Below, piece by piece: positions 1-8,401 of a stretch of DNA of 26,412 bases (the stretch's first letter is position 1; the number at the start of each line of letters is the position of its first letter). A program made the position numbers and the translations under genes. The notes beneath the pieces were generated by a model. That model made no database searches, was not told the origin of the DNA, and saw only the letters and a program-made list of their open reading frames with translations. The stretch spans positions 1-26,412 of the forward strand of contig CANFVI010000004.1 of assembly GCA_947450405.1 (NCBI GenBank). The letters are read 5' to 3'. Source of the stretch: Flavobacteriales bacterium. Its GTDB lineage: Bacteria; Bacteroidota; Bacteroidia; NS11-12g; UBA955.

Positions 1-1352
1 GAACCATCAACCAAAGAAGTTTTTGACATTGGATTTTCAGAAAAATTTGATTGAATTACATAATACCAAGAGGCGTTATTGCTCATGATTACAGAAGTAT
101 TTCCCAAGCCACTTGCAAACATGCTGCGTCTTTTGCTTGCTATAGAAACTTTCCATAAGTTGTCTTGAATGGTTGAAAATTCAGTAGATGTATAATAAAC
201 GCTATTGGTTAATGGATTGTATCCACATATTTTATTGATTTGCCAATTGCCACTTGTTATTTGGATACTTTTGTTGGTCGTATAATCAAACATATACAAA
301 TGATTAAATCCAGATTTCTCAGATGTATACAAAAACTGCGTTGAGTTTGGTAAATACATTAAATTATCGGTGATGTCTACATATGCAGCATCGGTTTCTT
401 CTAAAATGAGTTTACAATTTCCATTAGCTGGGTTACAGAACAATAGTTCCCAACGGTTTTGCAATCTGTTTAACCTTTGAATACTTAATTGGTTGTCGGT
501 TTGTGTCCATTGAATTCTAGGAATGTATTGGTCTCTTTGACTTTCAACATTTGCCGCAACTTTTTTGTTTTTAGCCAAATCGTAAATGTAAACGTCAACT
601 TGAGAATTGGCTTCTCCTGCTTTTGGATATTTCCATTTTTCTTGTGAGGGATAAAGACCTTGAAATATATCCATGGAAAATTCCTTCACCTTTGATTCGT
701 CAAAACGGTAATAGGCCAAATAGTTTCCTGAAGGACTCCATTGGAATCCAACACTCATTGAAAATTCTTCTTCGTAAACCCAATCCACAGCACCATTGAT
801 AATTTCATTGTTCTTGCCATCTGTGGTAATTTGATTTTCTTTCCCTGTAGCCAAATCAAAAACAAACATATTGTTGTCTTTTACATAGGCTACGTTTTTG
901 TTATTGGGACTCAATGTAGGGTATCTAAATCTTCCCGGAATATCAATAATTTTCTTGTTTTGAATATCTACCACATAGGCATTTACTGAAGAACTGTGAC
1001 GGTAAATCTTTTGGGGATTGGTTTCAACCAACATAAATTTTTCATCAGATGAAAAAGTAGTTGACCCTTCAGTTAGAGTTTTTTCAAACCACGCAGAATG
1101 GAACAAAGTTTTAATAGAATCAGAAGGGTTAGCAGGGTTTTGGAGAATGACCCACCATGTAGTTTTGTCGCCGGCTTTTGCCGTTTTGGTGCTGATTAAA
1201 AACTTACCATCGTTTGAAAATTGTCCGATGTTTGCTGGCTTTGGCCTAAGTGCTTTGTTGTTAAAAATATCGTCAAATGCAATGTTTTGAGCATTTGAAA
1301 CTGCACATGTCCCCCAAAATAGAAGAGAAAGAAAAAGCGATTTTTTATTCAT
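1..1352 (-). CDS. Dipeptidyl-peptidase IV family (S9B) serine peptidase, N-terminal part
   Basis: Secreted prolyl peptidase of the DPP IV type, which removes X-Pro or X-Ala dipeptides from the N-termini of peptides in the periplasm or at the cell surface. The 450 visible codons start at ATG 1352 with a signal peptide (MNKKS, a hydrophobic core, then a cleavage site near NAQ at residues 20-22). They continue as a WD-like beta-propeller with the family hallmark DWVYEEEF at residues 190-197; its glutamates bind the substrate N-terminus in DPP IV. A typical GFQWSPSG propeller blade follows. The alpha/beta-hydrolase domain with the catalytic Ser-Asp-His lies beyond the left edge, so activity cannot be judged. 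The gene starts one base after the kup stop codon, so the two are probably co-transcribed. The frame is open to base 1. The family call is firm; the precise specificity is inferred. Confidence 0.9.
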   Translation of the reverse strand, partial: MNKKSLFLSLLFWGTCAVSNAQNIAFDDIFNNKALRPKPANIGQFSNDGKFLISTKTAKAGDKTTWWVILQNPANPSDSIKTLFHSAWFEKTLTEGSTTFSSDEKFMLVETNPQKIYRHSSSVNAYVVDIQNKKIIDIPGRFRYPTLSPNNKNVAYVKDNNMFVFDLATGKENQITTDGKNNEIINGAVDWVYEEEFSMSVGFQWSPSGNYLAYYRFDESKVKEFSMDIFQGLYPSQEKWKYPKAGEANSQVDVYIYDLAKNKKVAANVESQRDQYIPRIQWTQTDNQLSIQRLNRLQNRWELLFCNPANGNCKLILEETDAAYVDITDNLMYLPNSTQFLYTSEKSGFNHLYMFDYTTNKSIQITSGNWQINKICGYNPLTNSVYYTSTEFSTIQDNLWKVSIASKRRSMFASGLGNTSVIMSNNASWYYVIQSNFSENPMSKTSLVDG

Positions 1353-1353
1353 G

Positions 1354-3315
1354 TTAACGAATTCTTTTGAGTGATACATCGGTTCTTGGCGCAATAACAA
1401 CTGGAACCAATTCTTTGGTAACCATACTGCCATCGAGTCCGAACCATTTTTCAGGACGACCCGCCAAAAACTTCATTTTTTCGTATCCATCCATAATAAG
1501 ATTGTCGAACAATGGCAATTCATTTTCGGTACTCATTTCTTCTTCTACAAGAACGAAACGGAAATCGCCAATGCTGTGTTTGTCAATGAATCCATGATAA
1601 TAAGGATCCAAATCAATTTCTTTATTTTCAATCATCTCGGTGATTACCATTTTTAAATAAAGACTAATTTTTTGTTGTACACGGAATCCAAGTCTGAAAC
1701 GTACCTTATAGATGTCATTCTTTTCAATGACGTTTACTTTGTATTCCATTGTGTATGGTTCATCGGTTAAATCGACATTGATAAACCAATAGAAATCGGC
1801 TCTTTTGGGACGTTTGTGAAGTATAGAATAGATCAATGGAGATTCTACTTCGTCATCCATTTTTGCTTTTGACAGGTAAATCAAATGGGTAGCAAATTTT
1901 GGTAAAGTTGTATCCTGACTGAGAGAACGCAATTTATCTCTGTAGTTTGTTAGTTTTTCTGTCATTACCATTTTTTGTTTGATTTGACCACCTCTAAAGC
2001 TGACATACATAACCAAAATAATACCAGCACCAATTAATAAAGTTACAAAACCACCTTCCATAAATTTAGACAAGTTTGCCATTAAGAAAGCAGATTCAAC
2101 TGCAAAAAACACAAGCATAATGATCCAAATAACTACAATGTTCCAACGTCTTGTTTTCAAGTAATAGAACAACAAAATACTTGTCATTAACATGGTAACA
2201 GTAATTGCCAAACCATAAGCAGCTTCCATTGCCGCCGATTCTTTGAATATTAATACGATACAAATACATCCAGCCAACAATGCGGTATTGACAGTAGGGA
2301 TATAAATTTGTCCTTTAACAGCAGTAGGGAATTTTACAGTAAATTTAGGGAAGAAATGCAATCGAATGGCTTCTGATACCAAAGTGAAAGAACCACTGAT
2401 TAAGGCTTGAGATGCAATAATTGCAGCCATGGTTGCAATTGAAATTCCAATTGGAAGGAACCAATCTGGCATTGTGGAATAAAATACGCGGGTTTCACCC
2501 AGTGTTTCACCAACATGTTTCATTAAATAAGCACCTTGACCAAAATAGTTCGCCAACAAACATATTTTTACAAAAATCCAAGAATATTGAATGTTCTTTT
2601 TGCCACAATGTCCCAAATCGGAATACAATGCTTCTGCACCTGTTGTGCAAAGGAAAACTGCACCTAATAGAAGGAACGCATTTGGACTTGAGGAAATAAA
2701 GCGGTAAACCCAAATTGGATTTAATGCTTTTAATACTTCGGGGTGATGAATAATTTGCGATCCACCTAGTACTGCAAGCATGCCAAACCAAACGAGCATG
2801 ATGGGTCCAAAGAACTTTCCAACTGCAGTTGTTCCCGCTCTTTGGAACAGGAATATCATTACAATAATTGCGATTACAATTGGAACAGTTTGAATGTCTC
2901 GTAAATCTATGTGATACCCATTGGTAGGATTGATGAACCTAAGTCCCTCAATAGCCGAAGCCACAGAAATTGGAGGTGTAATTATCCCATCGGCGAGGAG
3001 CATAGCACCACCTACCATGGTTCCGACCACCAAATAAGGAAAACGACGACGTAATAAGCTAAACAATGAAAAAATACCACCCTCACCTTTGTTGTCGGCT
3101 TGTAGTGTAAGGAGCACATATTTTAGTGTGGTTTGAATAGTGAGTGTCCAAAACACAGCACTGATACCACCTAAAACAAGGGTTTCAGAAATTACCTTGC
3201 TGCCAACAATGGCATTCATAACGTAGAGCGGAGATGTTCCGATGTCGCCGTATATGATCCCCAACGTGATCAATAAGCCGGCTGCTGAGAGTTTGTCTAT
3301 GCGGGAGTGACCCAT
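1354..3315 (-). CDS. kup: Kup/HAK-type low-affinity potassium transporter
   Basis: Inner-membrane K+ uptake protein of the KUP/HAK/KT family, which imports potassium probably together with protons. At 653 residues it has the normal family length. The N-terminus carries the hallmark YGDIGTSPLY at residues 22-31. The next segment, with KYVLLTLQADNKGEGG, and the series of about 12 hydrophobic helices up to roughly residue 440 are also typical. The remaining 200 residues form the hydrophilic cytoplasmic C-terminal domain. The ATG at 3315 places this conserved N-terminus correctly. The gene is transcribed away from glnN. The S9 peptidase gene follows after a single base, with no terminator between them. 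A possible -7 element (TAAATTCG, one mismatch to TAnnTTTG) lies 16 bases before the start. No osmotic or nucleotide-binding regulatory site was recognised. Confidence 0.97.
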   Translation of the reverse strand: MGHSRIDKLSAAGLLITLGIIYGDIGTSPLYVMNAIVGSKVISETLVLGGISAVFWTLTIQTTLKYVLLTLQADNKGEGGIFSLFSLLRRRFPYLVVGTMVGGAMLLADGIITPPISVASAIEGLRFINPTNGYHIDLRDIQTVPIVIAIIVMIFLFQRAGTTAVGKFFGPIMLVWFGMLAVLGGSQIIHHPEVLKALNPIWVYRFISSSPNAFLLLGAVFLCTTGAEALYSDLGHCGKKNIQYSWIFVKICLLANYFGQGAYLMKHVGETLGETRVFYSTMPDWFLPIGISIATMAAIIASQALISGSFTLVSEAIRLHFFPKFTVKFPTAVKGQIYIPTVNTALLAGCICIVLIFKESAAMEAAYGLAITVTMLMTSILLFYYLKTRRWNIVVIWIIMLVFFAVESAFLMANLSKFMEGGFVTLLIGAGIILVMYVSFRGGQIKQKMVMTEKLTNYRDKLRSLSQDTTLPKFATHLIYLSKAKMDDEVESPLIYSILHKRPKRADFYWFINVDLTDEPYTMEYKVNVIEKNDIYKVRFRLGFRVQQKISLYLKMVITEMIENKEIDLDPYYHGFIDKHSIGDFRFVLVEEEMSTENELPLFDNLIMDGYEKMKFLAGRPEKWFGLDGSMVTKELVPVVIAPRTDVSLKRIR

Positions 3316-3331
3316 GATTTAAAATATTGGG

Positions 3332-3339
3332 CGAATTTA
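3332..3339 (-). promoter_or_regulatory. Possible -7 promoter element of kup
   Basis: On the minus strand this reads TAAATTCG, which matches the Bacteroidota -7 consensus TAnnTTTG at all but one position. It lies 16 bases before the kup ATG. No convincing TTG-type -33 element is found about 19-21 bases upstream, so this is a weak call based on motif and position only. Confidence 0.25.
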
Positions 3340-3505
3340 AAGAGTTACGTTGTTAAAATGGGGATAATTTTTAAAAGTGTGCAAGAATTGTTGAAATTGT
3401 TTTGAAAATTGCCTAAAAATGTGTGGTTCGCCACAATAAGTGTCGTATTGACAATTGTTGATGAAATATTTATTAATCAATGATACATTTAAAGAAAGAA
3501 CAAAC

Positions 3506-3513
3506 TAAATTTG
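3506..3513 (+). promoter_or_regulatory. -7 promoter element of glnN
   Basis: TAAATTTG is a perfect match to the Bacteroidota -7 consensus TAnnTTTG and stands 34 bases before the glnN ATG. That would give a 5' leader of roughly 30 bases, which is A-rich just before the start as is usual in genes of this phylum without Shine-Dalgarno sites. The -33 region is not recognisable. Confidence 0.4.
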
Positions 3514-3547
3514 CACCATCTAATAATTAATCATTTCAGAAAGAAAA

Positions 3548-5743
3548 ATGCCTACCAAAAAATCATCTACCGAAAAAGCCACTCCGAAAGAAGAAACTGT
3601 AACAACAACTATTTTGCCAGAAAACGGCATTTCGTCGTATTTTGGAGAAATGGTTTTTGGCCCAAGAGCACAAAAACAGTATTTAAGTGCTGCGTCTCAG
3701 AAAGCCATTGAAAAAGCAATTAACGAAGGACTGGCGGTTAGCCGTGAAATGTCTGATGGTGTAGCAGAAGGAATGAAAAATTGGGCATTAGACATGGGTG
3801 CAACCCACTATACCCACTGGTTTCAACCATTAAGAGGTACTACAGCTGAAAAGCATGATAGTTTCTTCGAGCCAACTGGAATTGATACTGGAATTGAAGT
3901 GTTCTCAGGGAAATCATTAACACAGCAAGAGCCAGATGCAAGTTCATTTCCTAACGGAGGAATTCGCAATACTTTTGAAGCAAGAGGATATTCAGTTTGG
4001 GATCCGAGTTCACCAGCTTTTATTATAGAAAAAGCGAATTCTAGAACACTTTGTATACCTACAATTTTCGTATCATATACTGGTGAAGCCCTTGATTATA
4101 AAGCACCATTGTTAAAAACTTTGGCATTTGTGCGCAAAGCAGCAACCGATGTTTGCAAATATTTCGATGAAAAAGTAAATGATTGTTCTGTGAGTCTTGG
4201 TGTTGAGCAAGAGTATTTCTTGGTTCGCGAAGATTTATTCAAAATGCGTCCCGATTTGATGTACGCAGGAAGAACATTAATTGGTCATACGCCAGCAAAA
4301 GGTCAGCAATTAGAAGATCATTACTTTGGGTCTATTCCAACAGATGTTCAAGCATTTATGGTTGATTTTGAGGAAAAAGCACATCAATTGGGAATTCCTT
4401 TGAGAACCCGTCACAATGAAGTTGCTCCTGGGCAATTTGAGTGTGCTCCTCAGTTTGAATCGTTAAACTTGGCCGTTGATCACAATACTTTATTGATGGA
4501 TGTGATGGAAGCAGTTGCTCAAGATCACGGATTAAAAGTATTGTTACACGAAAAACCTTTCAAAGGCATCAACGGAAGTGGTAAGCATAACAACTGGAGT
4601 TTGGTAACAAACACAGGTGTTAACTTGTTGTCACCTGGACATACCCCTGCACAAAACTTGCAATTTTTAACATTCTTTATCAATGTAATTAAAGCGGTTC
4701 ATGATCATGCCGATTTGATGAGAGCAAGTATTGCAACTGCAGGTAACGATCACCGTTTGGGTGCGAACGAAGCACCTCCAGCTATTATGTCTGTATTTGT
4801 TGGTGATACCTTGGAGCATGTTTTGAATGATTTCGAAAGCAATCAAACATCTTCAAAAGGAGCCGATAACAAAGGTGGAGCAATTCAAGTACCAAATATT
4901 CCTGAAATTTTAATTGATAATACCGACCGTAATAGAACTTCTCCATTTGCATTTACAGGCAATAAGTTTGAATTTAGAGCCGTAGGAAGTAGTGACAATT
5001 GCGCAAGTCCTATGGTTGTATTAAATACCATTGTTGCCGATCAATTGGTAAAATTCAAAAACAAAGTGGATGCAAAAATTAAAGCATCTAAAGGTGTTGC
5101 AAAAGAAGAAATCATCAAACAAGTGCTTCGTGAAGAATTAACCAGCAGCAAACGCATTTTGTTTGGTGGTAACGGTTATGGCGATGAGTGGGTGAAAGAA
5201 GCGAAAAAGCGTGGATTGAATAACGTGAAAAACACGGCTGAAGCTTTGGCATTTTATATGTCGCCAAGCAGTGTTGATGTATTTGTGAAAAACGGAATTT
5301 ATAGCCACAAAGAATTAGAGGCGAGAACTGAAATTAGATATGAGTCGTTTAACTTGAGAATTCAAATTGAAGGACGTGTATTGAATGAATTGGTTCAGAA
5401 CTTTGTAATTCCTGCCGGTATTAAGTATCAAAAAAGATTGGCCGACAATGTTCAAACGTTATTGAATATTGGACAGAGCAAATCTTCTGTGAAAGCTCAA
5501 ATGGATATAATTGCTGAATTGAGCAATCATATCAATAAGGCATATGAATTGAACAATCAAATGACAAACGAGCGCGCCAAAGCCAATAAATTGGCCGACG
5601 CCCATGCAAAAGCTTTGTTATACAATAAAAAAGTGAAAGGTTTGTTTGATGAAATCAGAGAAAGCTGTGATGAAATTGAACGCCTTGTTGATGATGCTGA
5701 CTGGGTACTTCCTAAGTACAGAGAATTATTATCGTTGAGCTAA
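3548..5743 (+). CDS. glnN: Glutamine synthetase type III
   Basis: Cytoplasmic enzyme that makes glutamine from glutamate, ammonia and ATP, the main ammonium assimilation step. The 731-residue length is diagnostic for the large type III enzymes (GSI and GSII are near 450 and 350). Visible motifs include NGGIRNTFEARGY (136-148), the EQEYF metal-binding segment (220-224), HNEVAPGQFECAP (289-301), KPFKGINGSGKHNNWS (336-351), GNDHRLGANEAPPA (399-412) and FEFRAVGSS. The helical GSIII C-terminal domain follows. The first 20 residues are polar and poorly conserved in appearance, but no better downstream start exists before the conserved region. It is flanked by its own -7 element upstream and by the separately promoted trxB 53 bases downstream. 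No PII-type regulator or adenylyltransferase gene lies nearby. Confidence 0.97.
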   Translation: MPTKKSSTEKATPKEETVTTTILPENGISSYFGEMVFGPRAQKQYLSAASQKAIEKAINEGLAVSREMSDGVAEGMKNWALDMGATHYTHWFQPLRGTTAEKHDSFFEPTGIDTGIEVFSGKSLTQQEPDASSFPNGGIRNTFEARGYSVWDPSSPAFIIEKANSRTLCIPTIFVSYTGEALDYKAPLLKTLAFVRKAATDVCKYFDEKVNDCSVSLGVEQEYFLVREDLFKMRPDLMYAGRTLIGHTPAKGQQLEDHYFGSIPTDVQAFMVDFEEKAHQLGIPLRTRHNEVAPGQFECAPQFESLNLAVDHNTLLMDVMEAVAQDHGLKVLLHEKPFKGINGSGKHNNWSLVTNTGVNLLSPGHTPAQNLQFLTFFINVIKAVHDHADLMRASIATAGNDHRLGANEAPPAIMSVFVGDTLEHVLNDFESNQTSSKGADNKGGAIQVPNIPEILIDNTDRNRTSPFAFTGNKFEFRAVGSSDNCASPMVVLNTIVADQLVKFKNKVDAKIKASKGVAKEEIIKQVLREELTSSKRILFGGNGYGDEWVKEAKKRGLNNVKNTAEALAFYMSPSSVDVFVKNGIYSHKELEARTEIRYESFNLRIQIEGRVLNELVQNFVIPAGIKYQKRLADNVQTLLNIGQSKSSVKAQMDIIAELSNHINKAYELNNQMTNERAKANKLADAHAKALLYNKKVKGLFDEIRESCDEIERLVDDADWVLPKYRELLSLS

Positions 5744-5783
5744 GAATGTGTCATTTGTCACACTGTATTTTATATATCTAATT

Positions 5784-5791
5784 TAAATTTG
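5784..5791 (+). promoter_or_regulatory. -7 promoter element directly before trxB
   Basis: TAAATTTG is a perfect TAnnTTTG match ending only 5 bases before the trxB ATG at 5797. If it acts as a -7 box, the transcript would start within a few bases of the start codon, giving a leaderless or nearly leaderless mRNA. No good -33 element is seen at the standard spacing: a TTTG at 5754-5757 is 26 bases away, which is too far. Confidence 0.35.
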
Positions 5792-5796
5792 TTATT

Positions 5797-6741
5797 ATGT
5801 CTGAAGCAATAGAAAAAGTTGAGTGTTTAATTATTGGAAGTGGCCCTGCTGGGTATACTTCTGCAATTTATGCAGCGAGAGCTGATATGAAGCCTGTTTT
5901 GTATGAGGGACTTCAACCTGGTGGTCAATTGACCATCACAACCGATGTAGAAAACTACCCAGGTTACCCTGATGGAATCATGGGTCCTGAAATGATGGAA
6001 TTGTTTAAAAAACAAGCTGTTAGATTGGGTGCTGATGTTCGTTTTGGAATGGTTACTTCGGTAGAATTTAAAAATGGCGGTCCTCAAAAAGTAATTGTTG
6101 ATGGCGTAAAAGAAATTGAAGCTGAAACAGTAATTATTTCAACAGGGGCTTCTGCAAAATGGTTGGGTATTCCTTCCGAAATGCGTTTGAACGGTAGTGG
6201 TGTAAGTGCTTGTGCTGTTTGTGATGGATTTTTCTACAGAGGACAAGATGTTGCCATTGTGGGTGCTGGCGACACAGCATGTGAAGAAGCAACATATCTT
6301 TCTAAAATTTGCACAAAAGTTTACATGATTGTGCGTAAAAGCGAATTCAGGGCTTCTAAAGCAATGCAGAATAGGGTTTTAAATACGCCAAATATTGAAG
6401 TTTTGTTCAATACCGAAACTGATGAAATTTTAGGCGATAAAGGTGTTGAAGCTGTTCGTGTTAAGAATAATGTAACTGGCGATTTAAGAGAAATTGCGAT
6501 CAAAGGTTTCTTTGTAGCAATTGGACATACGCCAAACACAGAGATTTTTAAACCTTACATCGATATGGATGAACAAGGTTATATCAAAACCGTTCCTGGC
6601 ACTTCGTACACCAATGTTGAAGGTGTGTTTTGTTCAGGTGATGCGCAAGATAAAATTTACCGCCAAGCAGTAACAGCAGCGGGTAGTGGTTGTATGGCTG
6701 CACTTGATGCTGAACGTTGGTTGTCGGCAAGAAAAGGTTAA
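5797..6741 (+). CDS. trxB: Thioredoxin-disulfide reductase
   Basis: Cytoplasmic FAD- and NADPH-dependent enzyme that keeps thioredoxin reduced. The 314-residue length fits the low-molecular-weight bacterial type. The FAD-binding GSGPAG is at residues 14-19, the redox-active CAVC at 139-142 followed by DG, and the NADPH-binding GAGDTA at 156-161. The helix segment VRKSEFRAS near residue 185 corresponds to the region that contacts the NADPH 2'-phosphate. The C-terminal FAD signature with GVFCSGDA is also present. The start is fixed because the next methionine lies beyond the FAD motif. Both neighbours, glnN and the propeller gene, are co-directional, but each has its own -7 element, so this is probably a single-gene transcript. 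No thioredoxin gene is nearby. Confidence 0.97.
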   Translation: MSEAIEKVECLIIGSGPAGYTSAIYAARADMKPVLYEGLQPGGQLTITTDVENYPGYPDGIMGPEMMELFKKQAVRLGADVRFGMVTSVEFKNGGPQKVIVDGVKEIEAETVIISTGASAKWLGIPSEMRLNGSGVSACAVCDGFFYRGQDVAIVGAGDTACEEATYLSKICTKVYMIVRKSEFRASKAMQNRVLNTPNIEVLFNTETDEILGDKGVEAVRVKNNVTGDLREIAIKGFFVAIGHTPNTEIFKPYIDMDEQGYIKTVPGTSYTNVEGVFCSGDAQDKIYRQAVTAAGSGCMAALDAERWLSARKG

Positions 6742-6756
6742 ATCAATTTTTTAATA

Positions 6757-6764
6757 TACTTTTG
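6757..6764 (+). promoter_or_regulatory. -7 promoter element directly before the Asp-box protein gene
   Basis: TACTTTTG is a perfect TAnnTTTG match whose final G is followed by only 4 bases before the ATG at 6769. A TAnnTTTG promoter here would start transcription at or just before the start codon. No convincing -33 element is visible at the usual distance, so the call rests on the -7 box and its position. Confidence 0.35.
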
Positions 6765-6768
6765 AGGG

Positions 6769-8316
6769 ATGAAATGCATTGCAATTGTTGCGGCTTTTAT
6801 CCCTCTTTTTGTTTTTGGACAAATTCGGAATACCCATTTCGGAAATCCTGTTCTTGAGGGAAATGAACCTTCTATTGCAATCAATCCCACCAATAAAAAT
6901 GATATTTGGTTGGGCTACAATACCTCTAACTTGTTTCATAGCCAAGATGCCGGAAAAAGTTGGGAATCTGTAAATACCAATACTCCTTATGGTTATTACG
7001 GTGATCCTGTTTTGAAGTTTTCAAACAATGGCATTATTTATTTTACCCATTTGGCTAAAAATAAGTCGAAAAAATGGCCCACTTGGTTTGATTGTATTGT
7101 CTTTGAAAGAAGTTTGGATGGAAAAGTGTTCGAATCGACTTGCGTAGCAAGCGATAAAAACAAAATGCAAGATAAACCCTGGTTTTCAATTGATGAGGGA
7201 TTAAAAAGCAAACATCACGGGAATATTTATTTAACTTGGACAGAGTTTGATAAATACGGAAGTGTAAATAAGCAAGATTCTACCCGAGTAAAATTTGCAA
7301 AGAGTTCCGACCAAGGATTGAGTTTTTCTAATCCGATCACTGTGAGTGATAAAAGTGGTGGGGCTGAAGACGATGATAATACATCGGAGGGAGTAACAAC
7401 TGCAATTTTAAATGATGGCACTATACTTTGTGTTTGGTCGAGGGCCGACACACTTTGGATGGACAGAAGTACAGATGCAGGAAAGACTTGGGGAATTGAT
7501 CAAGCAATTTGCCGCATGCCGGGCGGTTGGAATTTTGAAAAAGTAAAAGGACTGGTGAGAACCAATGGAATGCCCTTTTCAGTTGCTGATAAAAACAACA
7601 ATATTTACGTAACGTTTGCATGTCAAAATGAATCACGAGATTTTGATATTTATTACGTGTTTTCTGGAAATAACGGCAAATCATTTGAAGGACCAATTGT
7701 TGTCAATGACGACAAAATGGAGGGTGTAGATCAATTTTCACCTTATCTCGTTTTGAATGAGAAATTGGAAAATCCTAAGCTCATTTGGTATGACAAGAGG
7801 AATAGTGAAAAAGGACATTTTGCGGATATTTATTCGGCAGAGTTGTGCAAAAAACATCCCTCAAAGAATATAAAATTAACCGGAGAACCCATTATTTTGC
7901 CTGGGAAAGATGAATTTATGGGAGATTATGTGGGCTTATCAATTGTTCAAGGTAGGGCCATGGCAGCGGTAACTGCTTATGATGACGATATTCGAAAGCC
8001 CTGTATACAATTGATTGACTGGCAATCGAAAATAAAAAATACACCCGTAGACAAAGATCCAATATTGTTGGTGAATAGGAATTTCAAATCTGACTCGTTG
8101 GTGGTGTTGGTTTCCTTCCCTCAAGAAACCTCGTTTACTTTTGAAATTAAATCAGTGAATGGGGTGGTGATGTCGTCTGTTTTTGAAATTGACGAACCTC
8201 AAAAAATAAATTATAAAGAAATGTATATTCGGAAGTCTATGTTGGGACATGGATTATATACTTTTATTGTGAGAAGGAAGGGTAAAATTTACAAAAAATC
8301 AATTTGGTTAGATTAG
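6769..8316 (+). CDS. Secreted sialidase-like Asp-box beta-propeller protein with probable degenerate T9SS tail
   Basis: A 515-residue exported protein with a signal peptide (residues 1-18, cleavage after FGQ). Several Asp-box (S-x-D-x-G-x-S/T-W) repeats are visible: SQDAGKSW at 58-65, then SSDQGLSF, STDAGKTW and SGNNGKSF. These indicate a sialidase-like multi-bladed propeller. I do not see a sialidase FRIP motif or a convincing arginine triad, so glycosidase activity is not supported and binding or structural roles are equally possible. The last 85 residues form a beta-rich module ending in GHGLYTFIVRRKGKIYKKSIWLD. This resembles the type A T9SS sorting domain, where GxY and a terminal basic-hydrophobic strand are typical, although the first strand is atypical. 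Export by the T9SS is therefore likely but not certain. The gene stands alone between trxB and ppiD. Start choice: this ATG alone provides the signal peptide. Confidence 0.75.
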   Translation: MKCIAIVAAFIPLFVFGQIRNTHFGNPVLEGNEPSIAINPTNKNDIWLGYNTSNLFHSQDAGKSWESVNTNTPYGYYGDPVLKFSNNGIIYFTHLAKNKSKKWPTWFDCIVFERSLDGKVFESTCVASDKNKMQDKPWFSIDEGLKSKHHGNIYLTWTEFDKYGSVNKQDSTRVKFAKSSDQGLSFSNPITVSDKSGGAEDDDNTSEGVTTAILNDGTILCVWSRADTLWMDRSTDAGKTWGIDQAICRMPGGWNFEKVKGLVRTNGMPFSVADKNNNIYVTFACQNESRDFDIYYVFSGNNGKSFEGPIVVNDDKMEGVDQFSPYLVLNEKLENPKLIWYDKRNSEKGHFADIYSAELCKKHPSKNIKLTGEPIILPGKDEFMGDYVGLSIVQGRAMAAVTAYDDDIRKPCIQLIDWQSKIKNTPVDKDPILLVNRNFKSDSLVVLVSFPQETSFTFEIKSVNGVVMSSVFEIDEPQKINYKEMYIRKSMLGHGLYTFIVRRKGKIYKKSIWLD

Positions 8317-8326
8317 ATGTAAAAAG

Positions 8327-8347
8327 ATTTTCAAAACGCTTGAAAAT
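8327..8347. repeat. 8-bp perfect inverted repeat over the ppiD -33 region
   Basis: The arms ATTTTCAA (8327-8334) and TTGAAAAT (8340-8347) are perfect reverse complements separated by AACGC. There is no T-run after it, so it is a poor terminator for the gene upstream. The right arm contains the TTGA that serves as the -33 element of the ppiD promoter, which would suit an operator. Confidence 0.5.
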
Positions 8348-8370
8348 GCGGGCGCGAAAACCTATTTTTG
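8340..8370 (+). promoter_or_regulatory. Promoter of ppiD
   Basis: This is the best-formed promoter candidate in the plus-strand gene row. TTGA at 8340-8343 is followed by a 19-base spacer and then TATTTTTG at 8363-8370, a perfect TAnnTTTG -7 box at the spacing known for Bacteroidota sigma factors. Transcription would begin near 8375, leaving a leader of about 27 A/T-rich bases before the ppiD ATG. Confidence 0.55.
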
Positions 8371-8401
8371 CTACTTTTAAAAATTAACGTATTAAAATAT
8401 T

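Larger units (their letters stand above)
3316..3547. other. Divergent intergenic region between kup and glnN
   Basis: This 232-bp AT-rich region holds the start signals of both divergent genes. It contains the candidate -7 elements for kup (3332-3339, minus) and glnN (3506-3513, plus). It also has a small perfect hairpin at 3422-3435 (TGTGG, loop TTCG, CCACA) without a clear T-run on either strand, and an 8-bp palindrome ACAATTGT at 3451-3458. I see no small ORF or RNA gene that can be supported here. The short palindromic elements could be regulatory, but their size makes chance equally likely. Confidence 0.5.

Noticed and set aside
1018..1290. 90-residue open frame on the plus strand
   Set aside because: It lies antisense to the S9B peptidase gene, whose translation shows a signal peptide and the DWVYEEEF motif; the plus-strand frame has no recognisable features.
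3422..3435. Hairpin TGTGG-TTCG-CCACA between kup and glnN as a terminator or regulatory RNA
   Set aside because: The stem has only 5 bp, has no proper T-run, and lies between two diverging genes where no transcript needs to end.
3511..3711. 66-residue open frame on the plus strand near the glnN start
   Set aside because: It overlaps the start of the well-supported glnN gene in another frame and begins inside the -7 promoter box.
5748..5763. GTGT...ACAC dyad after glnN as a terminator
   Set aside because: A 4-bp stem with an 8-base loop and no T-run; too weak to call.
6769..8316. Assignment as a true exo-sialidase
   Set aside because: Asp-boxes occur in many non-sialidase propellers, and neither a FRIP motif nor a full set of catalytic arginines could be identified.
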